Origin: an uncultured bacterium
Lineage (GTDB): Bacteria > Verrucomicrobiota > Lentisphaeria > Victivallales > UBA1829
Reading direction: 5' to 3'
Length of the DNA stretch: 64,000 nt
Assembly (NCBI GenBank): GCA_900549415.1
Contig: URNX01000014.1
Location: forward strand, 5,586 to 69,585
Part shown: positions 48,995-57,516 of the stretch, piece by piece
Numbering within the stretch: position 1 is the stretch's first letter
Layout: every line of letters starts with the position of its first letter
Program-made: the position numbers and the translations under genes
Notes under the pieces: model-generated
The model's input: only the letters and a program-made list of their open reading frames with translations
The model's database searches: none
Told to the model about the DNA's origin: nothing

Positions 48995-50889
48995 CCCGTC
49001 GCCGCCGCACCCCGGAAGCCGTCGCCGACGCCGCATCCGCGGTACACGACGGCTGCACCGACCTTTTTGTCTACGGAACCCTCCTGAGCGACCGCCATGT
49101 CAAGCTGATTCTCGGCCGCCGCGTCGAAACGGAACCGGCGGTTCTCAACAATTACATGCGCATTGTTCCTCCGGGAGCCTTCTTCTTTATCGTCCGCCAG
49201 AAAGGTTCCCAGGTTCGCGGACGCATTCTCAAAGCCCTCACGCCCGAAGAACTCGTCCTGCTGGACGCCTTCGAGGATGAAAAGAAACTCTATTTCCGCC
49301 GCCGCGTTGTCGTCCGCGACTCCGCTGGAGAACGCCGCCGGGCGGAAACGTATATCGGCAATGTCCCCGCGCTTCAGAAATCCTTCGGTGCGGAAATCCA
49401 GTTTGAAGACCGCTACAATCTTTATCTGGAACGCAAAATCAGCACCACGCTCAACGGCATTGCGCCGGACCCGGAAAAAGAATCGGAAATTTCCAAGCGC
49501 GCCATGCAGGAACTCATGGGGTCCGAAATCGACCAGCTCATCCAGTCGCATTTCGACGGGGATTATGTCTGCAACTATCTCATGCTCCAGGCGTTCAGCG
49601 GCGCCCAGCCCCCCGACCTGAACAAAGTCTTCGCGAACTGCGGAATCCGTCCGTATGCGGACTCCTACATGGAGCTTGTCTGCAAGCACATCATCTTCAA
49701 TCAGCTCGCGGAAAAGCTCCGCCATGAATTCCATGATGCCGTCCGCGTCGCTCATAAGTATTTCCGTCATGGAGTGACCATTCTGCTGGCGTTTCTCTAC
49801 TACAATTCCAACAAACGGAAAATCAAAAAACTCATGCGGGAGAAACAGCTCGACGCAGCCGTTCCCGGACGTTCCTACTGCGAGTATGCGGAACTCTGCA
49901 TTGCCGTCGCCGATGAAATCTACGACCACCGGAAAATGCAGGATATCGTGGACTACGTCGGCTTCAACTGGCATTCCACGCCGACCCCGCTCGGGGCGGA
50001 ACTGGAATTCAGCTGTCTCGGCTCGCGCGCTGTCTATGCGGAACCGGGGGAGGACAGCCGTTTCGATTCCTTCAACTGGTTCAACGACTTCGACCTCCGC
50101 CGCCGCATGTGGCGTCTCGGCGGTCATGTCGATGCGCACCGTCCGCTTACCGCCGGAACCACCAGCCGCAACCGCGGGTTTCTGGAATACGCGCTCGGAC
50201 GCTTCAACATTATCGGCGACCTCTCGCGTCCGCTGTTCGACTGTCCGTGGGCAATGTCCATGGTCATCAATGAAGCCGTGAAGTTCCTCGAAATCCCGAC
50301 CCACAGCCTGCACATCTCCATGGAACTTCCGAAAATCAACGGGGAAACCGCCATCACCGACCGGCCGCACAGGGAAACCGACCTGGTCTGTCTTCTCCTG
50401 CTCGGCGGCGACCTGCGCCGCGACGAAAACGGAATCCTCCGCGAATGGCGCATTTTCAACAACGAGCTCGACACCAATTGCGCCGGCAGTCTGAATTTCT
50501 CCGACCGCAAGCATCACTACACCCGTTCCGGCGATGAATCTTCCGCCTCCGACGTCATGGAGTACAAATTCCTCCGTCTGAAGTCCACCGAAACCGATTA
50601 CGCAAAAATCATCATCGCACTGAAAGACTATCAGATTGAAACCTGCGCCCGTCCGATCACCATTCCGCGCGCGGGACAGCCGGAACTTCACGAACAGATT
50701 TTCCTCCGGCGCTGGGCGGCGCACCCGCAGTGCATTTCCCGGCGCGAAATCAACTCATTCGTCGAAACCGTCGAACGCGGGATGTGCAAAGAGCACAAAT
50801 CGCTCAAGCTCGACAAACGCAAAAACGCGCTTCTGGAAAACCTCACGGAAACATTAATCGAAAGGAACCAAAGTGTCGCACAAGGCTGA
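48922..50889 (+). CDS. Gamma-glutamylcyclotransferase-like domain fused to an amidoligase/GCS-like domain
   Basis: A 655-residue protein. Residues about 45-150 form a GGCT (AIG2-like) domain: DLFVYGTLLSDRHV with YGTL at 51-54 and LLDAFEDEKKLYFRR carrying the probable catalytic acid. The long C-terminal part (about 350-655) contains LGAELEF (E360, E362) reminiscent of the metal-binding GxExE motif of glutamate-cysteine-ligase/amidoligase-type enzymes, then NRGFLEYALGRFNI. The middle (160-340) is helical. I infer an amide-bond enzyme coupled to a cyclotransferase. Start is uncertain: ATG 48922, ATG 48940 or a CTG near 48991; the first two overlap the GNAT gene. Confidence 0.65.
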   Translation: MERLRNMQQEGQLRRDSGSDGISLTRRRRTPEAVADAASAVHDGCTDLFVYGTLLSDRHVKLILGRRVETEPAVLNNYMRIVPPGAFFFIVRQKGSQVRGRILKALTPEELVLLDAFEDEKKLYFRRRVVVRDSAGERRRAETYIGNVPALQKSFGAEIQFEDRYNLYLERKISTTLNGIAPDPEKESEISKRAMQELMGSEIDQLIQSHFDGDYVCNYLMLQAFSGAQPPDLNKVFANCGIRPYADSYMELVCKHIIFNQLAEKLRHEFHDAVRVAHKYFRHGVTILLAFLYYNSNKRKIKKLMREKQLDAAVPGRSYCEYAELCIAVADEIYDHRKMQDIVDYVGFNWHSTPTPLGAELEFSCLGSRAVYAEPGEDSRFDSFNWFNDFDLRRRMWRLGGHVDAHRPLTAGTTSRNRGFLEYALGRFNIIGDLSRPLFDCPWAMSMVINEAVKFLEIPTHSLHISMELPKINGETAITDRPHRETDLVCLLLLGGDLRRDENGILREWRIFNNELDTNCAGSLNFSDRKHHYTRSGDESSASDVMEYKFLRLKSTETDYAKIIIALKDYQIETCARPITIPRAGQPELHEQIFLRRWAAHPQCISRREINSFVETVERGMCKEHKSLKLDKRKNALLENLTETLIERNQSVAQG

Positions 50890-51691
50890 CAACAGACCGA
50901 TCGGCGTGTTCGATTCCGGACTCGGCGGACTGACCGTCGTCGCCGCCATGAACCGCGCCCTCCCCGATGAAGACATTCTTTATCTCGGCGACACAGCCCG
51001 AGTGCCGTACGGCGATAAATCCGTGGATTCCATCCGCCGCTTTGCCCGCGAGGACGCCGCGTTTCTGCTCGACCGCGGAGTGAAGATGATTGTCGTCGCC
51101 TGCAACACCGTCTCGGCTGTTGCAATGGAAACGCTCCGCCGCCTCTATCCCGAAGCGCATATTCTCGGCGTGCTCGACGCCGGCATCCGCGCCGCGCTTG
51201 CCGCAGCACCGGAGCGGATCGTCATAACCGGAACCCGCGCCACGGTCAGCAGCGACGCCTACCGGCGCGGCATTCACAAACAGGATCCCTCGATCATCGT
51301 CGAAAGCATCGCCTGCCCCCTCCTCGTCCCGATGGCGGAGGAAGGCGTCACCGATGATTCGATCGCGCGCGCAGTTCTTGACATCTATCTGCACAACGTC
51401 CGCCTCAATCCGCCTGATGCGCTTCTGCTCGGCTGCACCCACTATCCGCTCTTCAAAGAGACCATCCGTTCATACCTCGGCGGACAGGTTCCGATCATCG
51501 ACAGCGCCACCGCATGTGCAGATTATGTGCAGGACTTCCTGCTGCACAACAATCTTTCCGCGGTGAAGGACAAGGGCAGCAAATGCCGTTTTTTCTTCAC
51601 AGATCTGCACTCGGAACTTCCCGCGCACGCCGCCAGGTTCCTCGGACGTCCGCTCGAACGCGTGGAAAAAATTACACTCGGCGAAGAATAA
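50873..51691 (+). CDS. murI: Glutamate racemase MurI
   Basis: A 272-residue racemase producing D-glutamate for peptidoglycan. The two catalytic cysteines are visible in VVACNTVSAVA and LLLGCTHYPLF, with GVFDSGLGGLTVV at the N-terminus and YLGDTARVPYGDKS just after. It starts with GTG at 50873 behind GAAAGGAACC and overlaps the preceding gene by 17 bases. D-glutamate feeds the MurD enzyme encoded at 4.9 kb. Confidence 0.95.
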   Translation: MSHKADNRPIGVFDSGLGGLTVVAAMNRALPDEDILYLGDTARVPYGDKSVDSIRRFAREDAAFLLDRGVKMIVVACNTVSAVAMETLRRLYPEAHILGVLDAGIRAALAAAPERIVITGTRATVSSDAYRRGIHKQDPSIIVESIACPLLVPMAEEGVTDDSIARAVLDIYLHNVRLNPPDALLLGCTHYPLFKETIRSYLGGQVPIIDSATACADYVQDFLLHNNLSAVKDKGSKCRFFFTDLHSELPAHAARFLGRPLERVEKITLGEE

Positions 51692-51708
51692 GGCTTGAAA
51701 AACATCAT

Positions 51709-51736
51709 TTGACATGCTATCTTTCCGCTCTCTAAT
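51709..51736 (+). promoter_or_regulatory. Promoter for the DUF2062-prmC pair
   Basis: A perfect TTGACA (51709-51714) and TCTAAT (51731-51736) are 16 bases apart, just upstream of the SD and ATG of the DUF2062 gene. Confidence 0.6.
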
Positions 51737-51751
51737 GTAAAGGGGGAATTT

Positions 51752-52249
51752 ATGACTCTCAAAAAATGGATCCGGCAAAAATACCTTTTCCTGTACTCAA
51801 AGATTTTAAAAGAAAAGGCGACGCCCGAATACATCGCCCGCGGCTGGGCGATCGGTATGTTCTACGGCTGTCTCGTTCCGTTCGGACTTCAGTTTGCCTG
51901 TTCCATCCCGACCTCCTTTCTGCTGAAGGGAAGCAAAATCGGCGCGACGTTCGGAACGCTCCTGACCAACCACTTCACCGTCTTCGTCATCTATCCGGCT
52001 CAATGCTGGGTGGGAAACAAGCTCATGGGGGGTGACCTCTCCTACGCGAAAATCGAAGAGGCAATGATGGACGTCATCTCGAAAGGCAGCTGGGCGGCTC
52101 TGCTCGCGCTCGGCGGGGAACTTGTCGCGGCTTTCTTCATCGGAGCAGCGATTCTGACCGCCGTCATGACTCCCGTCACCTACTTCGGCGTACTTCATCT
52201 GGTCCGCCGTTACCGCGCGGCAAAAGAAAAGAAAAAAGCCGCCGTATGA
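51752..52249 (+). CDS. DUF2062 membrane protein
   Basis: A 165-residue membrane protein with the DUF2062 signature (PEYIARGWAIGMFYGCLVPFGLQ, followed by TFGTLLTNHFTVFVIYPAQCWVGNKL). It has about three hydrophobic segments and a basic tail. The same domain is fused to the glycosyltransferase in the polyene cluster (21181), so DUF2062 may be a generic membrane partner of envelope glycolipid enzymes. It overlaps prmC by ATGA; the stated role is unknown. Confidence 0.87.
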   Translation: MTLKKWIRQKYLFLYSKILKEKATPEYIARGWAIGMFYGCLVPFGLQFACSIPTSFLLKGSKIGATFGTLLTNHFTVFVIYPAQCWVGNKLMGGDLSYAKIEEAMMDVISKGSWAALLALGGELVAAFFIGAAILTAVMTPVTYFGVLHLVRRYRAAKEKKKAAV

Positions 52250-53076
52250 ACGCAGAAGAACTCCGTCTGGAAGTGCTCCGCCGTCTGAACGGGACCGACA
52301 ACGCCGAACAGGAATCCGGCTGGATCGTCTCGCGTGCAACAGCAATCCCGGTCATGGAATTTTTTTTTCAGAAACGCCCGCTTGAAGACTCCGAAATCCG
52401 GAGCGCATACGCCATGACAGACCGGCGGCTCAACGGCGAACCGCTCCAGTATATTCTCGGCGATGAATACTTCGGCGAACTGCTGCTGAAAGTCGGTCCC
52501 GGCTGTCTGATTCCGCGTCCGGAAACTTTCGGAATCGTGGAGACTCTTCTTCCGCAGATCCCGCGGAACGGAACCTTCTGCGAACTCGGCGTCGGCTCCG
52601 GCGCAATCTCCCTCTCGCTTGCATACGCGCGGGAGGACCTAAAAGTGTACGGCTCCGAACTCTCCCCCGACGCTCTCCGATGGGCGCAGCGCAATCTTGC
52701 GGCATACGAATTCAAAAATGTTGAATTCCGTTCCGGCTCCCTCTTCGAACCCTTCCCCGGAATGCGGTTTGATGCCGTTGCGGCAAACCTGCCGTACATT
52801 CCGCGCGAAGAAAAACCGAATCTTCAGCGCGAAGTCCGCGATTTTGAACCGGACGTCGCCCTGTTTGCCGACGACGGCGGAACCGCTCTGATCCGTCAGG
52901 CAATCAGTCAGCTCGGCGCGCACCTTGTCCCGGGCGGCGTTGCAATGTTCGAGATGGGCGCAGAACAAACGCGTCCGCTTGCGGAATTTGCCTCAGCCTT
53001 CCCCTTCCTCGCAGAATCCATGATTCTGAAAGACTGCTTCGGAATCCCCCGTTTCCTCTTTGTCAAGAAAGCTTGA
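52246..53076 (+). CDS. prmC: Peptide-release-factor N5-glutamine methyltransferase PrmC (HemK family)
   Basis: A 276-residue methyltransferase that methylates the GGQ glutamine of class I release factors. The SAM site ELGVGSGAISLSLA and the family's second block are present, with YILGDEYFGELLLKVGPGCLIPRPET in the N-terminal domain (substrate helices then PRPET). The catalytic NPPY motif reads NLPY here (AANLPYIPREE), a known but less common variant. The prfA gene is not adjacent. Confidence 0.9.
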   Translation: MNAEELRLEVLRRLNGTDNAEQESGWIVSRATAIPVMEFFFQKRPLEDSEIRSAYAMTDRRLNGEPLQYILGDEYFGELLLKVGPGCLIPRPETFGIVETLLPQIPRNGTFCELGVGSGAISLSLAYAREDLKVYGSELSPDALRWAQRNLAAYEFKNVEFRSGSLFEPFPGMRFDAVAANLPYIPREEKPNLQREVRDFEPDVALFADDGGTALIRQAISQLGAHLVPGGVAMFEMGAEQTRPLAEFASAFPFLAESMILKDCFGIPRFLFVKKA

Positions 53077-53160
53077 CCCTCAAAAACTATTTTTTCCCTT
53101 TGCTTTTTTCCAAAATACAACTTTTCCAAACTCTTTTTTTAAGAATCTCCGTTTCTTCAT

Positions 53161-53189
53161 TTGAATTATGCGAAACCGGAGAATATATT
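53161..53189 (+). promoter_or_regulatory. Promoter of the C39-like surface protein gene
   Basis: TTGAAT (53161-53166) and TATATT (53184-53189) are 17 bases apart. Transcription near 53196 supports the downstream ATG at 53236, which has GGGAGGG as SD. Confidence 0.6.
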
Positions 53190-53235
53190 ATCCAGGGGCA
53201 TATCGTTTGACAAAAGAACAGGGAGGGTAATAAAA

Positions 53236-55365
53236 ATGAAAAAAGTGGAATGGAAACCACGCCGAAAGCTGTACAGCTTCCCCGCTCAGGAACAAGAGTC
53301 CGCCAAACCCGTTGCCACGCCGTTCTCTTCAGATATCTTTCTTACAATCCCGGTCAAAACGAATTGCAGACCGGTGCTGACCGCTGAAACGGCTCCCGCC
53401 GCCCCGTCGCCATTGACACTTTCCGTATTCGCGGAACAAAAGAGCGAAAGCCCGGAAAACGGAAAACCGCTTTCCCCGTCCGCCGGACGGACTTCCGAAC
53501 CGTCCGATCTGCAATTCTGCGATGGCACATCCGCGCAAACGGTTTCGCCGGCGGCGACCGTAACGACAGTTCCCGAAAATTCCGGTTTTCTCATCTCTCC
53601 GGAAGACATTTTTACGGACACAATCGTCTCCTACACCGTCTCCGCTCCTCGAGACGTCGTTCTTCCCTATGAAGTTCCGCAGGTGAAATACATGTACGGC
53701 TGCACCGCCACGGCCATGGGAATGCTGCTCGGCTATTACGACCGTTACGGTTATCTCGGCTACAACGTCTCCAATCTCATCAAAGGCGACGTGGAACTCA
53801 ACGCCCGCGATTACAGCGGCTCCATTTACGACATGGACGCCTTTGACACCGTCCTCGGTTCCGCCATAGCTTCCAAAGGACATGTGAAACGCTTCTTCGG
53901 CCAGGAGCCGCCGCATGAATATCCGTATACGTTCGTCAACGGAACCACGAACCTGAATATTTCCGTCTTCGACTGCATCGCGGATTTTCTCGGAACCAGC
54001 CAGTACTGGCGCGACAACCACGACTATTCGACCACTTATTTCCCGAACACCACTCTTCAATACATCATCAACAGCACTCAGAAGCGAACCGTCTCGTCGG
54101 GCTCCATATCGATTACAACCCCCATCCGCTGTCAGGACATGAAATACGGTCTCATGCTCTACGTGCAAAAGGCCGGCTACGCTTTGGATAAATACAATAC
54201 AAAAGACACCTATGTGGACACGAACGACGGCAAGTTCACCTTTGAAGACTACATGGCGGAAATTGACGCAGGGCGTGTGGTTCTCGTCCATATCGAAGGT
54301 CACACCATGACCGGCTATGGCTACAACGCCTCTACCAGAGAGATTATTTTTGACGACACCTACCAGCACGACCAGCGGATGAAATGGGGCGGGACTTATT
54401 ACTACTCCGGCTCGCGCCGCCGCTTGAAAGCCATTTCAACGATTCTTTTCGACACGAGCAATCTCAAACCGCTGGTTTCCGGCCCCGTCAAAAACGACAT
54501 CAACGGCAACGGCACAAGCGATATCGTCTTCCAGTACATCGGCGGCGATTATCAGATCGGATTCTGGATGGACGGCACGAACACCTGGCGGGGTCAGGGA
54601 ATCCCGGAATCCACCGCATGGAAGGTGCTCGGAGCGTATGACATGAATTCCTCTGGAAAAGCCGACATCGTCATGTTCGGCGATGTCGTTCTCAACGGTG
54701 TTCGGAGCGCTTACATCGGATACCGCATCGACGGCGATATGAACAACTGGAAAAGCATCAGCTGTCTGAATAACCCGGATAATATCAATTGGAATGTCAA
54801 GGTAGGAAACGTTACGGGAAAAGCCGGAAAAAATTCCATTGTCTGGCACGCACCCAAACTTGGATCTCTCGGAGTTTGGATCGACGGAACCGATCAATGG
54901 AAATCCATTTCAACCAAATTCACAGGCAAATGGGAACTCTGCGGAACCGGAGATTTCAACGGAGACAACACAGATGAAATTCTTCTCCGCTACAACGATT
55001 CCTATTACATGACGAATCTGAACGGAATGCTTACCTCGCTCGGCTCCACCGGAACCGCATGGACGCTTTCCGCGATCGGAGACTTCAGCGGCGACGGGAA
55101 AGATGATCTTGTCTTCTCCAACCGCACAACTGGATCCGTCATGAAATTCGAAAACGGAAGAGCCTCTGGCTACTCCAGCCTCGGACAGCTTAACGCGAAA
55201 GACTGGTTCATCTGTGGAGCAGGAGACTACAACGGCGACGGAAAAGACGATCTGCTCGTCCGCCAATACTCCACCGGAATGCTTGGCTGGTACGATGGCG
55301 GCAATATGTCGAAATGGCATGAGCTGGGACGCGGCGTGGATATGAAATGGGCCGTCATTGCATAA
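53236..55365 (+). CDS. C39-like cysteine peptidase with C-terminal FG-GAP/VCBS-like repeats
   Basis: A 709-residue protein. Residues 1-130 are a low-complexity, Pro/Ser/Thr-rich N-terminus without a clear signal peptide, starting with a basic WKPRRK patch. Residues about 135-405 form a papain-like C39_2 domain with the candidate nucleophile C156 in YGCTATAMGMLLGYYD, H356 in EGHTMTGYGYN and D374 following. Residues about 415-709 contain FG-GAP-like beta-propeller repeats, each with an Asx-Gly-Asx calcium pattern (for example GDFNGDNTDE, GDFSGDGKDD, GDYNGDGKDD). It looks like a surface or secreted protease of unknown target. The export route is unclear. Confidence 0.8.
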   Translation: MKKVEWKPRRKLYSFPAQEQESAKPVATPFSSDIFLTIPVKTNCRPVLTAETAPAAPSPLTLSVFAEQKSESPENGKPLSPSAGRTSEPSDLQFCDGTSAQTVSPAATVTTVPENSGFLISPEDIFTDTIVSYTVSAPRDVVLPYEVPQVKYMYGCTATAMGMLLGYYDRYGYLGYNVSNLIKGDVELNARDYSGSIYDMDAFDTVLGSAIASKGHVKRFFGQEPPHEYPYTFVNGTTNLNISVFDCIADFLGTSQYWRDNHDYSTTYFPNTTLQYIINSTQKRTVSSGSISITTPIRCQDMKYGLMLYVQKAGYALDKYNTKDTYVDTNDGKFTFEDYMAEIDAGRVVLVHIEGHTMTGYGYNASTREIIFDDTYQHDQRMKWGGTYYYSGSRRRLKAISTILFDTSNLKPLVSGPVKNDINGNGTSDIVFQYIGGDYQIGFWMDGTNTWRGQGIPESTAWKVLGAYDMNSSGKADIVMFGDVVLNGVRSAYIGYRIDGDMNNWKSISCLNNPDNINWNVKVGNVTGKAGKNSIVWHAPKLGSLGVWIDGTDQWKSISTKFTGKWELCGTGDFNGDNTDEILLRYNDSYYMTNLNGMLTSLGSTGTAWTLSAIGDFSGDGKDDLVFSNRTTGSVMKFENGRASGYSSLGQLNAKDWFICGAGDYNGDGKDDLLVRQYSTGMLGWYDGGNMSKWHELGRGVDMKWAVIA

Positions 55366-55399
55366 CGCCCAAAGCGCATAAAGGAACAAAGCTGGAAAC

Positions 55400-56248
55400 A
55401 TGTATCAGATCTCTCCAAAGTTTCAATGGAGAAAAGGGTTGAATCCTTCAGAACCTCTGAAAGAGGTTCTGAAACAGCGTACGCTGTTCGGGATGCTTTT
55501 CCGCAACAATCTGACGGCGAAATTCCGTCACAGTCTGCTCGGAGTTCTCTGGCTCTTCATTCCGCCGGTCTGCATTCTGCTGGTCTACGTCTATATGTTC
55601 AGCTACGTGTTCAAACTGCGCTGGCCGGAGGCGGAGCTCTCCTCCAAATGGAGCTTCGGACTTGCGGTCTACGCGGGAATCACCGTTTTTTCCGCCTTCA
55701 GCGAAAGCGTCATGGGAAGTTTGAATCTGCTCGTTTCACGCGCGGGCTCCATCAAGCGCAGTCCGTTCCCGCTGGAACTTCTTCCGGTGAGTCTCGCCTG
55801 CGCCAACATGCTGGTCTCGGCAGTGGTGCTGCTCCTGCTCGGCGTGTTCTCGGTCATTTCCGGCGGAGGGTTCTCCTGGCTCTCTCTGCTGGCATTCCCG
55901 CTGGTTGTTCTGCCGTTCCTGCTTCTGACAATCGGCTGTTCCTGGATTTCAGCCGCGCTCGGACTCTTCTTCCGCGACCTCGGGAATCTGATGAACATTC
56001 TCATGCTGTTCCTCTTCTTCTCAACGCCCATCTTCTACAGCATCAAAATGATCCCGGAAACCTTCCATTTCCTTCTGAAACTGAATCCTCTGACTCCGGC
56101 CGTCGTCAACATCCGCAACATCTTCCTCAAGGGGCTGCCGCCGGACTGGACGCAGATTCTTCTCTATTACATTATCGGAATCGCGGTATTCCAGGCGGGA
56201 TACTGCTTCTTCTCCGCGATGAGGAGGCGCTTTGCCGATGTCGTCTGA
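55400..56248 (+). CDS. Polysaccharide ABC transporter permease (Wzm-type)
   Basis: A 282-residue ABC-2 type permease with six predicted helices, typical of Wzm/KpsM exporters of O-antigen or capsular polysaccharide. The N-terminal helix begins MLFRNNLTAKFRHSLLGVLW, which matches the family's conserved segment before TM1. It overlaps the ATPase gene by 11 bases. The gene opens a polysaccharide export and synthesis cluster that runs to 61941. Confidence 0.9.
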   Translation: MYQISPKFQWRKGLNPSEPLKEVLKQRTLFGMLFRNNLTAKFRHSLLGVLWLFIPPVCILLVYVYMFSYVFKLRWPEAELSSKWSFGLAVYAGITVFSAFSESVMGSLNLLVSRAGSIKRSPFPLELLPVSLACANMLVSAVVLLLLGVFSVISGGGFSWLSLLAFPLVVLPFLLLTIGCSWISAALGLFFRDLGNLMNILMLFLFFSTPIFYSIKMIPETFHFLLKLNPLTPAVVNIRNIFLKGLPPDWTQILLYYIIGIAVFQAGYCFFSAMRRRFADVV

Positions 56249-57515
56249 TCTGATTCTCATGCTGGAGAATGTCTCGAAGGAATATCCCTGCTCCTCCACG
56301 CGCCGCGAGATGTTCTGCAACCTTCTCTTTCCATACCGTTTCAAAAACCGCCGTTATACGGCGGTGCACCCGCTCTCGCTCCAAGTCCGGCGCGGCGAAT
56401 GCCTCGGCATCATGGGCGTGAACGGAAGCGGAAAAAGCACGCTTCTGCAGATGATCGCCGGAACCGTCTGCCCGACCACCGGTCAAATCTGGGCGGATGG
56501 GAAAATTGCCTCCCTGCTCGAACTCGGCAGCTGGATCAATGCAGCCGATACCGGACGCGAAAACATCTACACCGCCGGTTACATCCGCGGTCTGACGAAA
56601 AAACAGATCGACGAACAGCTTCCCGAAATCATCGAATTTTCGGAGATCGGCGAATTCATCGACCAGCCTGTTTCCACCTATTCGACCGGCATGGTGATGC
56701 GCCTTGCATTCTCCGCCTGCATCAAAATGGAAACCGATATTCTCCTGCTCGACGAAGTGTTCGCCGTCGGCGACGCCCGTTTTGCCCAGAAGTGCATCGC
56801 ATTCCTCCGCGAGTACATCCGTTCCCGCACGGTCCTGCTCGTCAGCCATGACGTCAATATCATCACCATGCTCTGCAGCCGCGCGATTCTGCTGGATCAC
56901 GGCCGCCTGATTGCCGACGGCTCCCCGCGTGTCATCTCCGAACGCTATCTGGAACTCTGCTACGGAGAAAAACAGAATGTGGAAGTCCATGGCGCAGAAA
57001 CCGCGGAAATCCCAGAAGACTGCCGCAAGGGAGAAGAGATCGCTGTTCTGCCGTTCGACTCCTCCACCCGCGCCTTCGGCGAAGGCGGCGCCGCCATTGA
57101 ATCCGCGCAGTTCCTTGCCGCCGACGGCACGCCGCTGAAATCCGTCCGCGGAGGAGAATCAGTCCGTCTCGCAATCCGGGCACGCGCCCTGAAACCGCTG
57201 GAGCTTCCCGCAACAGGCTTCATCGTCCGCGCACCCGACGGTCAACACCTTTTCGGCGATACCGGAACCCCCGGCGCCATTCCTCTGCTACCCGAAGGCG
57301 GAGTCATGGAAACCGTTTTCGATTTCGTCCTTCCCCGTCTTGCCAACGGAAACTATTCCATCGGGATCTCCGTTTCCACAGGCAGACTGGACGAGCATCA
57401 CATACAAATCTGGAACCACAACGCGTTGCAATTCCAAGTGCAGTCCGGACTTCCCCTCCAGGGGGTCCTGCTCGGCTTGCCCATGCGTTCAATCACCATC
57501 AGCGAGTGCAAATAA
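56238..57515 (+). CDS. Polysaccharide ABC transporter ATP-binding protein (Wzt-type) with C-terminal binding domain
   Basis: A 425-residue Wzt-like ATPase. The Walker A is GVNGSGKST, the Walker B region LLLDEVFAVGD (typical of Wzt/TagH). After residue about 250 comes an extra beta domain (about 275-425) corresponding to the C-terminal carbohydrate-binding domain that recognises the capped O-antigen chain. The start could be ATG 56238 or TTG 56232; the first is preferred, with GAGGAGG upstream. It works with the Wzm permease and the glycosyltransferase encoded next. Confidence 0.92.
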   Translation: MSSDLILMLENVSKEYPCSSTRREMFCNLLFPYRFKNRRYTAVHPLSLQVRRGECLGIMGVNGSGKSTLLQMIAGTVCPTTGQIWADGKIASLLELGSWINAADTGRENIYTAGYIRGLTKKQIDEQLPEIIEFSEIGEFIDQPVSTYSTGMVMRLAFSACIKMETDILLLDEVFAVGDARFAQKCIAFLREYIRSRTVLLVSHDVNIITMLCSRAILLDHGRLIADGSPRVISERYLELCYGEKQNVEVHGAETAEIPEDCRKGEEIAVLPFDSSTRAFGEGGAAIESAQFLAADGTPLKSVRGGESVRLAIRARALKPLELPATGFIVRAPDGQHLFGDTGTPGAIPLLPEGGVMETVFDFVLPRLANGNYSIGISVSTGRLDEHHIQIWNHNALQFQVQSGLPLQGVLLGLPMRSITISECK

Positions 57516-57516
57516 C

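Noticed and set aside
48853..50724. Long minus-strand frame opposite the GGCT/amidoligase gene
   Set aside because: The plus-strand protein has a good GGCT domain and coupled neighbours; the minus frame has no SD, promoter or domain.
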